Source: Flavilitoribacter nigricans DSM 23189 = NBRC 102662 (GTDB taxonomy: Bacteria; Bacteroidota; Bacteroidia; Chitinophagales; Saprospiraceae). From it: a stretch of 64,000 nucleotides of DNA. Numbering within the stretch: the stretch's first letter is position 1; each line of letters opens with the position of its first letter. The stretch lies in the NCBI RefSeq assembly GCF_002646595.1, contig NZ_PDUD01000002.1, positions 124,001 to 188,000 on the forward strand. The letters are read 5' to 3'. The notes beneath the pieces were generated by a model. That model was not told where the DNA came from, ran no database searches, and was given only the letters and a program-made list of their open reading frames with translations. Shown here in pieces: positions 16,781 to 25,379 of the stretch. A program made the position numbers and the translations under genes.

Positions 16781-19744
16781 CTAGAAGTTTACATTTAAAC
16801 CAAACGTCATCGCCGACGAGACCGGGAAATAAGCCCCCGAAGTCCCGTTGGGGATCAACGGATCGATACCTTCCGGCAGGTCGTCGAAAGTGAACAGGTT
16901 CTGTCCGGAAGCGTAGATCCGCAGGTTGTTGATCCCTACCCGATCCAGCAGGCTATTCGGCAGGGTGTAGCCGATCGTGATATTGCGCACCCGCAGATAA
17001 GAAGCATCGAATATCCAGGTACTGCTGGTGGAGGTATTATTGCTGGTTGCAAAGATCCGCGGGAAGCTGGCGCCGGTGTTGGTCTCGGACCAGGATTCTT
17101 CCACGTGCCAGCGCTGGATCTTACCCGCATTGAACAGCGGCATCGCCGCATCTCCCTGCAGGAAAACATCTCTTTTGCCGACCCCATTGAGGAAGATCGA
17201 GAAGTCGAAGCCCTTGATGTCACCGAACAGTTCGAAACCGTAAGAGTGGCGGGGGAAAGGATTGCCGATCACTACGCGATCGTCCCCGTTGATGATGCCG
17301 TCGCTGTTCTGATCGACGTATTGCAGATCACCGATCGTCGGGTTTCCGGCCTGGGTTGCGGCGGCGTCAATTTCCGACTGGGTCTGGAAGATACCGGCGG
17401 TCTCATAGCCGTAGATGGAGAACAGTTCTCCGCCCAGTTCCGTGATCTGGCTGCCGCTAATCAGCGGGCCTACATTGGCCAGATCGGTAGCGATGCGTTC
17501 CACATCGGAATAGTTCAGGCGTGCGCCGTAACTGAAGGCCCCGATCCGGTCTCGCCAGCTAATGGACAGATCAATTCCCTTGTTCCGCGTACTGGCCGCG
17601 TTGGATTCCGCAGCGGACAGGCCGGCCACCATGGGGATCGGCAGTACCAGCAGGAGATCGTCGGTATTTTTGATGAAGTAATCCGCCGTAATGTTCAGCT
17701 TGCCTTCCAGGATGCCGAGATCGACCCCGAAGTTGGTGGTTTCGCTCGTTTCCCAGCGAATATCGTTGTTGGCCAGTACCGACTGTACGGCACCGGTATA
17801 GATCACGTCGTCGAAAATATAGTTGCTCGATCCCAGTGAGATACTGGATACGTAGGGAAAGTCACCGATCTGCTGGTTACCCAGGCGTCCCCAGGAAGCG
17901 CGCAGTTTCAGATCCGAAAGGAATCCTTCGGCATTGAAAAAGTCTTCCTGCGATACCCGCCAGCCCACAGAGAATGAGGGGAAGATGGCTACGCGGTTAT
18001 CTTCGGCAAAGCGGGAAGAAGCATCCCGGCGGATGTTGGCCTCCAGCAGGTATTTATCCTTGAAGGCGTAGTTGGCCCGGCCGAAATAGGACACCAGCCC
18101 GTTCTGGGTCGCCGTACCGCCGTTGCCCAGTCCATCCTGCGAACCGGCATTGAGTACCTGGATTTGATCCAGGATGAAGTCGCGACGATTGGCGTAAAAA
18201 CGCTCGTAATTGTATTTGATGGACTCGTAACCACCGAGCAGATTGAGGTCGTGATCCCCGAAGGTCTTGCTGTACCGCAACAGTGCGTTGACGTTATTCG
18301 TCAAAGAACGGCTGTTGTTTTGGTAGAGACTATTCTGGGCCGGTACGATCCGGGTATTTTTCGTATTCCAGTCGACGATGGTGGTATACTGCTTATTGAA
18401 ATCCTTGTCGTAGGTATCGGAGAACTCAGGAGAATACAGGGCTGTGAAGGTCAAGCCTTCCAGCAGGCGCACATTGGCCCGCAGTACACCCCGGAAGTAG
18501 TTGTTCTGACCGAGGTTCTGCCCACCGTCATAAACTGCGGCCACGGGGTTCTGTCCCTGCCAGCCGTCGCCCCAGCTACCGTCGGAATGGATGGCCACCT
18601 GATCGGGAGCGATCCGGAAAGCCTGACGCGTAACGTTGCTCAAACCGGTATTCGGATTGTCCTGCTCGGATCTCCGGAAATTCAGGTCAAAAGAGAAATC
18701 GATGCGGTCATTGGCTTTGATATCCGTGTTCAGGCGTACATTGTAGCGCTTGAAGCCGTAATTCGGGATATTAGCCGTTTGGTCCATCAGGGACACGGAC
18801 GCCAGAGCTTTCACCTTTTCCGAGCCACCGTTTACCGAAATGTTGTGGTACTGCTGAAATCCGTTCTCCGTGAACAGTTCGTTCACCCAGTCCGTATCCG
18901 GATAGAGATCCGGGTCATTCAGGTTGGCCTGATAATTGGCGACCACGCCGGGATCGGTCCCGATCAGGTTCAGGTATTCGATCACTCCGACAAATTCCGG
19001 CAGTGTGGTGGGTTGCTGGGTACCCAGCCAGGCGTTGTAATTGACGCTGAAAGTCCCTTCTTTCGCCCGTTTGGTGGTGACCAGGATTACCCCGTTGGAA
19101 GCCCGCGAACCGTAGATCGCAGCGGCGGCGGCATCCTTCAGCACGGAGATATTCTCAATGTTGTTGGGATCCACCCCGTTGATGTCCCCTTCCACCCCGT
19201 CGATGAGCACCAGCGGATCGTTGGAGGCCCCGATGGAACCACCACCACGGATGCGCAGCGTTGCATTATCGCTACCGGGCTGGCCACTGGACTGAATGGC
19301 GGTCAGGCCGGGGGTCAGGCCGGTTAGCGCCTGGGAGGTTTGCATGATGGGTTGCCGGGCGAGCTGATCTCCTTCGACCCGTTCTACCGAACCGGTCAGG
19401 TTGACCTTTTTCTGGGTGCCGTAGCCAACCACTACGACTTCTTCCAGACCGTAAACATCCTCCGCCAGTACCACTTCTACCCGGGTGCTGGTGCTGACGT
19501 TTACTTCCTGGGCCACGTAGCCGGTGTAGGAGAACACCAGAACGTCCCGATCTCCGGGCACGTCAATACTGAAATTGCCGTCCAGGTCGGAGACCGTACC
19601 GGTGCCGGTACCCTTTACCAGAATATTGACACCGATGAGCGGCATATCGCTATCGTCCTTGACAAGTCCGCTTACTGTCCGGACCTGCCCAGCCAGGCTC
19701 CAACTGAGCAGCAGACCGAAGATGAGTAAAAAACTTCTTTCCAT
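16781..19744 (-). CDS. susC: SusC/RagA-family TonB-dependent outer-membrane transporter
   Basis: 987 residues. A signal peptide (to ~residue 19) is followed by a carboxypeptidase-D regulatory-like domain (LIGVNILVKGTGTGTVSDLD, residues ~35-95). A TonB plug domain begins near EEVVVVGYGTQ and contains the SusC-typical RGGGSIGASNDPLVLIDG region. The remaining ~750 residues form the beta-barrel, ending in an aromatic C terminus (GLNVNF). It imports oligosaccharides with TonB/ExbBD energy. It is the first gene of the PUL operon; the divergent GntR-type regulator and a well-formed promoter lie upstream. Predicted 5' leader of about 290 nt. Confidence 0.96.
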   Translation of the reverse strand: MERSFLLIFGLLLSWSLAGQVRTVSGLVKDDSDMPLIGVNILVKGTGTGTVSDLDGNFSIDVPGDRDVLVFSYTGYVAQEVNVSTSTRVEVVLAEDVYGLEEVVVVGYGTQKKVNLTGSVERVEGDQLARQPIMQTSQALTGLTPGLTAIQSSGQPGSDNATLRIRGGGSIGASNDPLVLIDGVEGDINGVDPNNIENISVLKDAAAAAIYGSRASNGVILVTTKRAKEGTFSVNYNAWLGTQQPTTLPEFVGVIEYLNLIGTDPGVVANYQANLNDPDLYPDTDWVNELFTENGFQQYHNISVNGGSEKVKALASVSLMDQTANIPNYGFKRYNVRLNTDIKANDRIDFSFDLNFRRSEQDNPNTGLSNVTRQAFRIAPDQVAIHSDGSWGDGWQGQNPVAAVYDGGQNLGQNNYFRGVLRANVRLLEGLTFTALYSPEFSDTYDKDFNKQYTTIVDWNTKNTRIVPAQNSLYQNNSRSLTNNVNALLRYSKTFGDHDLNLLGGYESIKYNYERFYANRRDFILDQIQVLNAGSQDGLGNGGTATQNGLVSYFGRANYAFKDKYLLEANIRRDASSRFAEDNRVAIFPSFSVGWRVSQEDFFNAEGFLSDLKLRASWGRLGNQQIGDFPYVSSISLGSSNYIFDDVIYTGAVQSVLANNDIRWETSETTNFGVDLGILEGKLNITADYFIKNTDDLLLVLPIPMVAGLSAAESNAASTRNKGIDLSISWRDRIGAFSYGARLNYSDVERIATDLANVGPLISGSQITELGGELFSIYGYETAGIFQTQSEIDAAATQAGNPTIGDLQYVDQNSDGIINGDDRVVIGNPFPRHSYGFELFGDIKGFDFSIFLNGVGKRDVFLQGDAAMPLFNAGKIQRWHVEESWSETNTGASFPRIFATSNNTSTSSTWIFDASYLRVRNITIGYTLPNSLLDRVGINNLRIYASGQNLFTFDDLPEGIDPLIPNGTSGAYFPVSSAMTFGLNVNF

Positions 19745-20005
19745 AATTGTTGAATTTTTGTTTTGCTTGAATTCGAATCAAATGGGGTAGTGTGTTGGTT
19801 GGTTTTGCAAGTCGCAAATTGTGTTGTTAGTAATATTCCGGCTGTTCGATGGGATTTTCGTAGTCTTCAGTCTGGAGGAAGGCAGTGATGGTTCGTACCG
19901 AAAAAGATGGTGATGTTGATCGAGTCGCCTCTGTTTTCAGGCCTGACAAATACACGGACTACCGCTGGCTACAGACGTAATTTTTCGTGGGATTTGGACA
20001 AAATT

Positions 20006-20040
20006 GGTCTGGTTTAGTTTGGTCTGGTCTGGTTTGGTCC
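20006..20040. repeat. Seven tandem pentamers with GGTC core at the predicted susC start site
   Basis: Seven consecutive 5-bp units read GGTCT, GGTTT, AGTTT, GGTCT, GGTCT, GGTTT, GGTCC. The array lies 2 bp downstream of the predicted -7 box of the susC promoter, so it spans the expected transcription start. The core TTTGGTC occurs twice here and, inverted, in the palindrome at 20067-20087. This is consistent with a multi-site operator for the divergent regulator, with 10-bp helical phasing. No binding is shown. Confidence 0.5.
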
Positions 20041-20042
20041 GT

Positions 20043-20075
20043 CAAACATAATACTTTTTTTTACCTTTGACCAAA
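20043..20075 (-). promoter_or_regulatory. Bacteroidota-type promoter for the susC operon
   Basis: Read on the minus strand, TATGTTTG (20050 to 20043) is an exact match to the -7 consensus TAnnTTTG. A TTTG (20075 to 20072) sits 21 bp upstream, the spacing expected for the -33 element. Transcription would start near 20036, giving a leader of about 290 nt before the susC ATG at 19744. Confidence 0.7.
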
Positions 20076-20087
20076 AGTTTTGATCAA
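20067..20087. promoter_or_regulatory. Palindromic operator candidate overlapping the susC -33 element
   Basis: TTGACCAAAA, one central G, then TTTTGATCAA: two 10-bp arms with a single mismatch. The palindrome covers the -33 TTTG of the predicted promoter, a position where bound regulator would block or reposition sigma. It is the best candidate binding site for the GntR-type regulator encoded 160 bp away. Confidence 0.6.
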
Positions 20088-20250
20088 TTTTTAGTCCGAA
20101 TAGGAATAATTATTTGGTTTAGTCTTTAACAACCAGACAATTGCCGCTATTTTTGGCTGAAAACTCCGGGCAGAGGATATGCTTTGATAAAGTGGTAATG
20201 GCCTAAACTTTATACCTTCGCAACGAAACGACTAGGAAAAAAACAATTCG

Positions 20251-21267
20251 ATGATCAATGAATTAGAGATAGCGGAATCGTCCCAGGATCCCAAGTACAT
20301 TCAACTGGCCGAAGAGATCATCCGGCAGATCGATGAGGGCAACCTGGAGGTAAATCAGCGCCTGCCTTCCGTCAATCAGTTATCCAAGGAACTGCACATC
20401 AGTCGGGAGACGGTCTTTAAGGCCCTGAACTACCTCAGTGAAAAGGGGATCGTCCGGTCGGCAAACCGGAGGGGTTACTTCATTCAAAAGGTGAGTGTGC
20501 GGCCCAAGATGCGCATCTTTATGATGCTCGATAAGATGACGGCCTTCAAGGAAGAACTCTACGAGGCCTTTTTCCGGACCATCGGTGATAAGGGCGAAGT
20601 AGATGTGTTCTTTCACCACCACAACCCGGCGATCTTTAAGGCCCTGATCACGGATAATCTGCAGAACTATACGCACTTTGTAGTCGTCACCTTCATGCGG
20701 GAAGATGTTTCGGAGATCCTGAACCTGATCCCTCCCGAAAAACGCATCATTCTGGATTGCCGGGAAAACCGGCTGGAGGGAGAATTCACCATGGTCTATC
20801 AGGATTTTGCGGCCAATGTTTTCAATGCCCTGCTGGAAGCCCGGGAACAACTATCGAAATACCGCAAACTGATCCTCGTGGTGCCCAGCCACATCTCCCA
20901 TTTTGCGGAGGTGGAGCGGGGTTTTGAGCAATTTGTGCAGGAGACCGGATTTCCGTCCGAGATCTGTACGGAAATAGAAGAAAAGCAATTCAAAAGTGGC
21001 AATGTCTACTTTACCCTCCGGGCCAAAGACGACCACGATCTGGTCAAAGTAGTCAAGCTCTGCCGCAAACACAAGCTGCAACTGGGCGAGCAGATCGGCC
21101 TGATCACCTATAACGATACGGACGTCAAGGAGATACTCGAGGGCGGCATTACCACGGTAGCAATTGATTTTAAAAGAATGGGAGAACTGACGGCACAGAA
21201 GATCCTGAATAAAGTGCGGGACATCGAGGTGGTCCCTTCCAAACTGATCTTACGCCGCTCATTGTAA
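20251..21267 (+). CDS. GntR-type winged-helix regulator with LacI-like sugar-sensing domain
   Basis: 338 residues. Residues ~13-82 are a GntR winged helix-turn-helix (IIRQIDEGNLEVNQRLPSVN, then ELHISRETVFKALNYLSEKG). Residues ~90-335 resemble a periplasmic-binding-protein-like (LacI/GalR effector) domain, the architecture of Bacteroidota carbohydrate regulators. The start is supported by AGGAAAA about 11 bp upstream. Divergent from susC across a 506-bp spacer that holds the promoter and repeats described above. It most likely senses a sugar or sugar-phosphate released by the PUL and controls the susC operon; whether it represses or activates cannot be told. Its own promoter is unclear: only a weak TACCTTCG at 20213-20220 is visible. 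Confidence 0.92.
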   Translation: MINELEIAESSQDPKYIQLAEEIIRQIDEGNLEVNQRLPSVNQLSKELHISRETVFKALNYLSEKGIVRSANRRGYFIQKVSVRPKMRIFMMLDKMTAFKEELYEAFFRTIGDKGEVDVFFHHHNPAIFKALITDNLQNYTHFVVVTFMREDVSEILNLIPPEKRIILDCRENRLEGEFTMVYQDFAANVFNALLEAREQLSKYRKLILVVPSHISHFAEVERGFEQFVQETGFPSEICTEIEEKQFKSGNVYFTLRAKDDHDLVKVVKLCRKHKLQLGEQIGLITYNDTDVKEILEGGITTVAIDFKRMGELTAQKILNKVRDIEVVPSKLILRRSL

Positions 21268-21332
21268 AGAAAAATCAGATTAAGGCCATATGAAACCGGA
21301 GACATAACCAAAACTCTGATCAGGAAACCCTC

Positions 21333-21380
21333 GCAACGTTCAAACATTCTAACTTTCAAACGTTCCAACATTTAAACCCT
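21333..21380. repeat. Degenerate octamer tandem repeat ending at a stop codon
   Basis: Five to six 8-bp units: GCAACGTT, CAAACATT, CTAACTTT, CAAACGTT, CCAACATT, then a divergent TAAACCCT. The array fills the end of the convergent gap between the GntR-type regulator and the HD-domain gene and runs into the stop codon of the latter. It resembles the 56268-56299 array in composition and position. Confidence 0.6.
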
Positions 21381-21976
21381 CACTCCACCAACATCGTTTC
21401 GCAAAGCTTAATATTCAGATCCTTGCCCCGTTGCAGTACGTTCTGGCCGTAGGGAGTCCAGAAATGGTGTTTGTTCAGAAAGGCCAAATTCTCATTGGCC
21501 CATTCCTCATCCGTACACTTTTTGTGCATCACGAGGCGAAACTCTTCCAGCAACAGGCGCTGCAGATGGTAATATTCCGGTAAGGCCAGATGGAACATAT
21601 CGGCATCGCAGATCACTTTTTCCAGCAGGTTTTGGGGCTGCTGCGGCATTTTAGTCGCATCAATACAGGCGAGCACCTGCAGTATCCTCACTTCGGGATA
21701 AGCATTCCTTTCCAAAAACCGACGGGCGATCTTTTTGCTTTCCTCCTCGTGGCCGAGATACACCTCCGTCAGGCCGGTATCGTGAAACCAGGCGGCCAGG
21801 TTTAAAATTTCCTTATTCTCCTCAGACAGGCCGAGATTTTCGCTGATCTGCCGCACTCCGCGCACCACGTAAACTGTGTGGTGAAAGTTGTGGAAGACCA
21901 AATTCTTATGAAGATTATCGATAAGCAATTGAGCAACAAACCGACCTGCTAAAAATCCAATTGGTATATCGTTCAT
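21380..21976 (-). CDS. HD-domain metal-dependent phosphohydrolase
   Basis: 198 residues, no signal peptide, cytoplasmic. The HD superfamily metal site is visible: His near 32 in HNFHHT, the doublet His65-Asp66 in WFHDTG, a further His76 region (LGHEEES), and Asp124/Asp126 in ICDAD. HD proteins of this size hydrolyse phosphomonoesters, phosphodiesters or (p)ppGpp-like nucleotides; the substrate is unknown. It is convergent with the PUL regulator and does not look like part of the PUL. Confidence 0.85.
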   Translation of the reverse strand: MNDIPIGFLAGRFVAQLLIDNLHKNLVFHNFHHTVYVVRGVRQISENLGLSEENKEILNLAAWFHDTGLTEVYLGHEEESKKIARRFLERNAYPEVRILQVLACIDATKMPQQPQNLLEKVICDADMFHLALPEYYHLQRLLLEEFRLVMHKKCTDEEWANENLAFLNKHHFWTPYGQNVLQRGKDLNIKLCETMLVE

Positions 21977-22089
21977 GTCTTGGATTATCCATTACTGTAC
22001 TTATGTATAACTCTCCCGACCTTGAAGATGTTTTTTAACGGGCGGAGAATGGATGTTAATTAACCTATTGACTGAGCCGCTGGGCCGCT

Positions 22090-22944
22090 TTACTTAGTCG
22101 GGATCCATTCGGGTTCCCCGTGGTATGCTTCTACCCGGGTGATCTGCCGTTCCTCCGTACCGTCGATGCTCATGGTAAAGATATGGTGCTGACCGTTACG
22201 CTGGGCGTGAAAGGCGATCTTCTTGCCGTCCGGAGAAACGCAGATCTCCTCGTAGAGCTTCTGGTCATCGGTGATACGGGTGATCGCTTGCGTCTGCACA
22301 TCCACCCGGTAAACATCATTGTATTCCAGGCCCTCTTCACTGGCAGTATACACGATAGAACGGCTGTCCGGAGCCCAGGAGGTATATTTTTCCCGGGCAG
22401 CGGTACTGGTAAGACGGAGCTCCTCCCCGGAGGCCAGATCGTAGCGGTAGATCTCATTATTGCCGTCCCGGTCCGAGATAAAACTGAACATCTGTCCGTT
22501 GGGCGACCAGCGGGGCCGGCCGTTATAGGCTTTGACGGTTACCAGTGGATTACGCTCTCCACTCGCGATATCCAAACGATAAATGTACCGCAGGGAGCTA
22601 TCCGATTCGGTATAGAGCGCTGATTTACCGTCGGGTGAGAGAATGTATTCTTCGAGGCCGTCGGTATCCAATGGCAGCGGGTTTCCATCCACTGTCATCA
22701 GCCGGATGCTGAACTTTTTCAGCGTATCGTTGGAGTTGTAAATGATGCCCTTCCGGGCCTTATTCCATTGCGGCGACCAGTCCCAACCGGGATTGGTGGT
22801 AAGCGCCCGGTGATCCTTGCCTGCTTCGTCCGTGAGAAAAATATCAAAATTACCGGTTCGGTTGGTCAGGTAGGCCAGGCTGGAGGAGGTCTGGCAGCCG
22901 GCGAGCAGGTACAGCATTGCCAGCCCTAAAACAAGATGCTTCAT
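22090..22944 (-). CDS. TolB-like beta-propeller lipoprotein
   Basis: 284 residues with a lipoprotein signal ending YLLAGC (Cys17). The rest consists of ~40-residue repeats of the PD40/TolB kind, each with a W-S/T-P and an SDRDGN-like stretch (RWSPNGQMFSFISDRDGNN, SWAPDSRSIVYTA, SPDGKKIAFHAQRNGQ). This predicts a six-bladed propeller anchored in the envelope. Such proteins bind partners rather than catalyse, and their roles vary. It is transcribed alone, divergent from the PQQ dehydrogenase gene. No specific function assigned. Confidence 0.85.
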   Translation of the reverse strand: MKHLVLGLAMLYLLAGCQTSSSLAYLTNRTGNFDIFLTDEAGKDHRALTTNPGWDWSPQWNKARKGIIYNSNDTLKKFSIRLMTVDGNPLPLDTDGLEEYILSPDGKSALYTESDSSLRYIYRLDIASGERNPLVTVKAYNGRPRWSPNGQMFSFISDRDGNNEIYRYDLASGEELRLTSTAAREKYTSWAPDSRSIVYTASEEGLEYNDVYRVDVQTQAITRITDDQKLYEEICVSPDGKKIAFHAQRNGQHHIFTMSIDGTEERQITRVEAYHGEPEWIPTK

Positions 22945-23227
22945 GATGAAAAATTTACAATCGGGTGTATCAATTGGTAATTGTCTTTACCGGAAGAGCG
23001 CGCCGTTCTTTTCTGTCAACTGCTTCGCGAAGGTTTTTTCGTGATCATTGGATCGAAGTATAAACGGGATTTGCGCCAAAGGGTTCAGGAATTGTAAGCA
23101 TCGCGTAAAGCGGAGGATAAGGGTACAGCTGAAATATTAGCGTTTTATTAGCGGAGCCGGCTTAAAGGGCTAATTGGCAAGCACCTTCCATTTAGTCCCT
23201 CCGCTCCGCCACCAAAAAAAATGCACT

Positions 23228-25354
23228 ATGCCCTACCGTCAACTGTATGCCCTCTTGTCCGCCGGCCTGCTCCTTTTCGCCTGCCGGCCGGAATCCACAA
23301 CTACCGGAACCGATTGGCCGCTCTACAGCAGTGATGCCGCCGGCTCTAAGTATTCTGAACTGGATCAGATCAACGTCGGGAATGTGGATCAGCTCCAGCC
23401 GGCCTGGATCTACCGGACCGATGACCAGGGAGGCCGCACCAATTCGACAATTGAATGTAACCCCATCATTGTAGACGGGATCATGTACCTGACCACTCCG
23501 AGCCTCAAGGTGATCGCGCTGGAAGCCGCTACCGGTACGGAACGCTGGCGTTTTGATCCGTTTGCGGGAAAACGCGCCAGCGGGGTCAACCGGGGCGTGA
23601 CCTACTGGTCGAATGATAATGAAAAACGGATCTACTTCGTGGCCAGTGCCAATCTCTACGCCATCGATGCCGAAACGGGTACGCTCGTAACGGATTTTGG
23701 CCGGGATGGAATCGTCGATCTCCACGAAGGTCTGGGCCGGGATGTCCGAACAACCTGGGTAACCGCCGCCACTCCCGGCATCATTTACAACGACCTGCTT
23801 ATTTTGGGTTCCACCCTGGGAGAAGGCCCCGCAGCAGCCGCTCCCGGACACATCCGCGCCTACGATCTGCAGACCGGGGCCATGCGCTGGATCTTCCACA
23901 CCATCCCCTACCCCGAAGAATTCGGTTACGATACCTGGTCGGAAGATTCCTGGCAACACATCGGCGGCGCCAATGCCTGGGGCGGCTTCACGCTGGATCA
24001 GGAACGAGGAATGGTTTTCTGCGGTACCGGATCGGCCGCCTATGACCACTGGGGCGGCAACCGCCTCGGTGAAAACCTTTTTGCCAATTGCATCCTGGCG
24101 CTCGATGCCGCCACCGGGGAACGGATCTGGCACTATCAGGTAGTCCACCACGATATCTGGGATTACGATATTCCCTGTCCGCCGAATCTGGTGCAGGTCG
24201 AAAAGGACGGCCGGCTGATCGATGCCGTAGCCCAGCCCACCAAGATGGGACACCTCTTTGTGCTCGATCGCCAGACGGGCGAACCGATCTTTCCGGTCGA
24301 AGAAGTGCCGGTGCCCGTCTCCGATATTCCCGGTGAGGTTTCCTGGCCTACGCAACCATTTCCGCCCGTTGGGCTTCGCTATACGGAGCAGCGCTTTACC
24401 CACGACAACGTGACCCGCCGCACCCCGGAGGCAACGGCCTTCGTTCGGGCCCGGCTCGATTCCATGGATACCGGAGATATCTTTCTTCCCCCCAGCGAAC
24501 GCGGTGCGGTCACTTTACCCCAGTTCAATGGCGGTACAGATTGGGGAGGTGCGGCCTACGATCCCCACCAACGCGAATTGTACGTCAATGCCAGCAATGA
24601 AGCCGAGTGGATCTCCATGGTCCGGGCCGAACCTCCCGCGGAAATTACCCGCCACCAGCTGGGCCGCAACCTCTACGGTAGTATCTGCTCCGCCTGTCAC
24701 GGTTTCGGTGATCCTAAAACACCGGACTCACCGTCCCTGCAGCAGATCGCCCGGGATAGGAGCAAAGCGGAGATCCACCAGGTGCTGCTGAACGGGAAGG
24801 GCAGTATGCCGAAATTTGCGGCCCTTTCCGAGGATGAACGGGCGGCGCTGGTGGCCTTTCTGAAGGATGAAGGCCACGAGGAAAAACTGGCCACCGCCGA
24901 CCTGGAACTGAGTTTTGCCCAGGAGATCCCCTATACGGCTACCGGTCACCGGGAATTTAAAGATCCGGATGGCTTCCCGGTCAACGCTCCACCCTGGGGT
25001 ACCCTGTCGGCCATCGATCTGGATGCCGGTCAGGTCCGGTGGCAGATCCCGCTGGGCACTTACCCGGAACTGGAAGCGCAGGGACTGCCCCCAACCGGCA
25101 CCTTCAACATGGGTGGCCCGGTCATCACCGCCGGCGGACTGATCTTTATCGGAGCGGCCATGGACGAGCGCTTCCGGGCGATCGATCGGGAAACGGGGGA
25201 AGTTTTATGGCAATATCAGATGGATGCGGGCGGTTACGCCACCCCGGCTACCTACGCGGTGGATGGCAAGCAATACGTAGTGATCGCCGCCGGTGGCGGT
25301 GGAAAACCGGGTACCAAAGCCGGCAATGCCTATTATTGCTTTGCCCTTCCGTAA
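23228..25354 (+). CDS. PQQ-dependent dehydrogenase lipoprotein with inserted cytochrome c domain
   Basis: 708 residues from the chosen ATG. An upstream in-frame Met at 23174 would put 18 hydrophilic residues before an otherwise perfect lipoprotein signal (LLFAC, Cys19), so 23228 is preferred. The protein is an eight-bladed quinoprotein propeller of the glucose/alcohol dehydrogenase type (WPLYSSDAAGSKYSELDQIN at the start; repeated A-x-D-x-x-TG-x-x-W tryptophan-docking motifs). A c-type cytochrome is inserted near residues 470-560: CSACH at 487-491 is the haem attachment site and GSMPKF supplies a plausible axial Met. It would oxidise a sugar or alcohol in the periplasm and pass electrons through haem c to the respiratory chain. 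Transcribed alone. Confidence 0.9.
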   Translation: MPYRQLYALLSAGLLLFACRPESTTTGTDWPLYSSDAAGSKYSELDQINVGNVDQLQPAWIYRTDDQGGRTNSTIECNPIIVDGIMYLTTPSLKVIALEAATGTERWRFDPFAGKRASGVNRGVTYWSNDNEKRIYFVASANLYAIDAETGTLVTDFGRDGIVDLHEGLGRDVRTTWVTAATPGIIYNDLLILGSTLGEGPAAAAPGHIRAYDLQTGAMRWIFHTIPYPEEFGYDTWSEDSWQHIGGANAWGGFTLDQERGMVFCGTGSAAYDHWGGNRLGENLFANCILALDAATGERIWHYQVVHHDIWDYDIPCPPNLVQVEKDGRLIDAVAQPTKMGHLFVLDRQTGEPIFPVEEVPVPVSDIPGEVSWPTQPFPPVGLRYTEQRFTHDNVTRRTPEATAFVRARLDSMDTGDIFLPPSERGAVTLPQFNGGTDWGGAAYDPHQRELYVNASNEAEWISMVRAEPPAEITRHQLGRNLYGSICSACHGFGDPKTPDSPSLQQIARDRSKAEIHQVLLNGKGSMPKFAALSEDERAALVAFLKDEGHEEKLATADLELSFAQEIPYTATGHREFKDPDGFPVNAPPWGTLSAIDLDAGQVRWQIPLGTYPELEAQGLPPTGTFNMGGPVITAGGLIFIGAAMDERFRAIDRETGEVLWQYQMDAGGYATPATYAVDGKQYVVIAAGGGGKPGTKAGNAYYCFALP

Positions 25355-25379
25355 CCCGTTCCGTAAGTCTATTTTTACT

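Noticed and set aside
18164-19327. A 387-codon plus-strand frame inside susC
   Set aside because: Shadow of the SusC reading frame; the minus-strand protein has complete plug and barrel domains.
20183-20220. Promoter for the GntR-type regulator (TTTG and TACCTTCG)
   Set aside because: The -7 match has one mismatch and the 26-bp spacing is too long for a Bacteroidota promoter.
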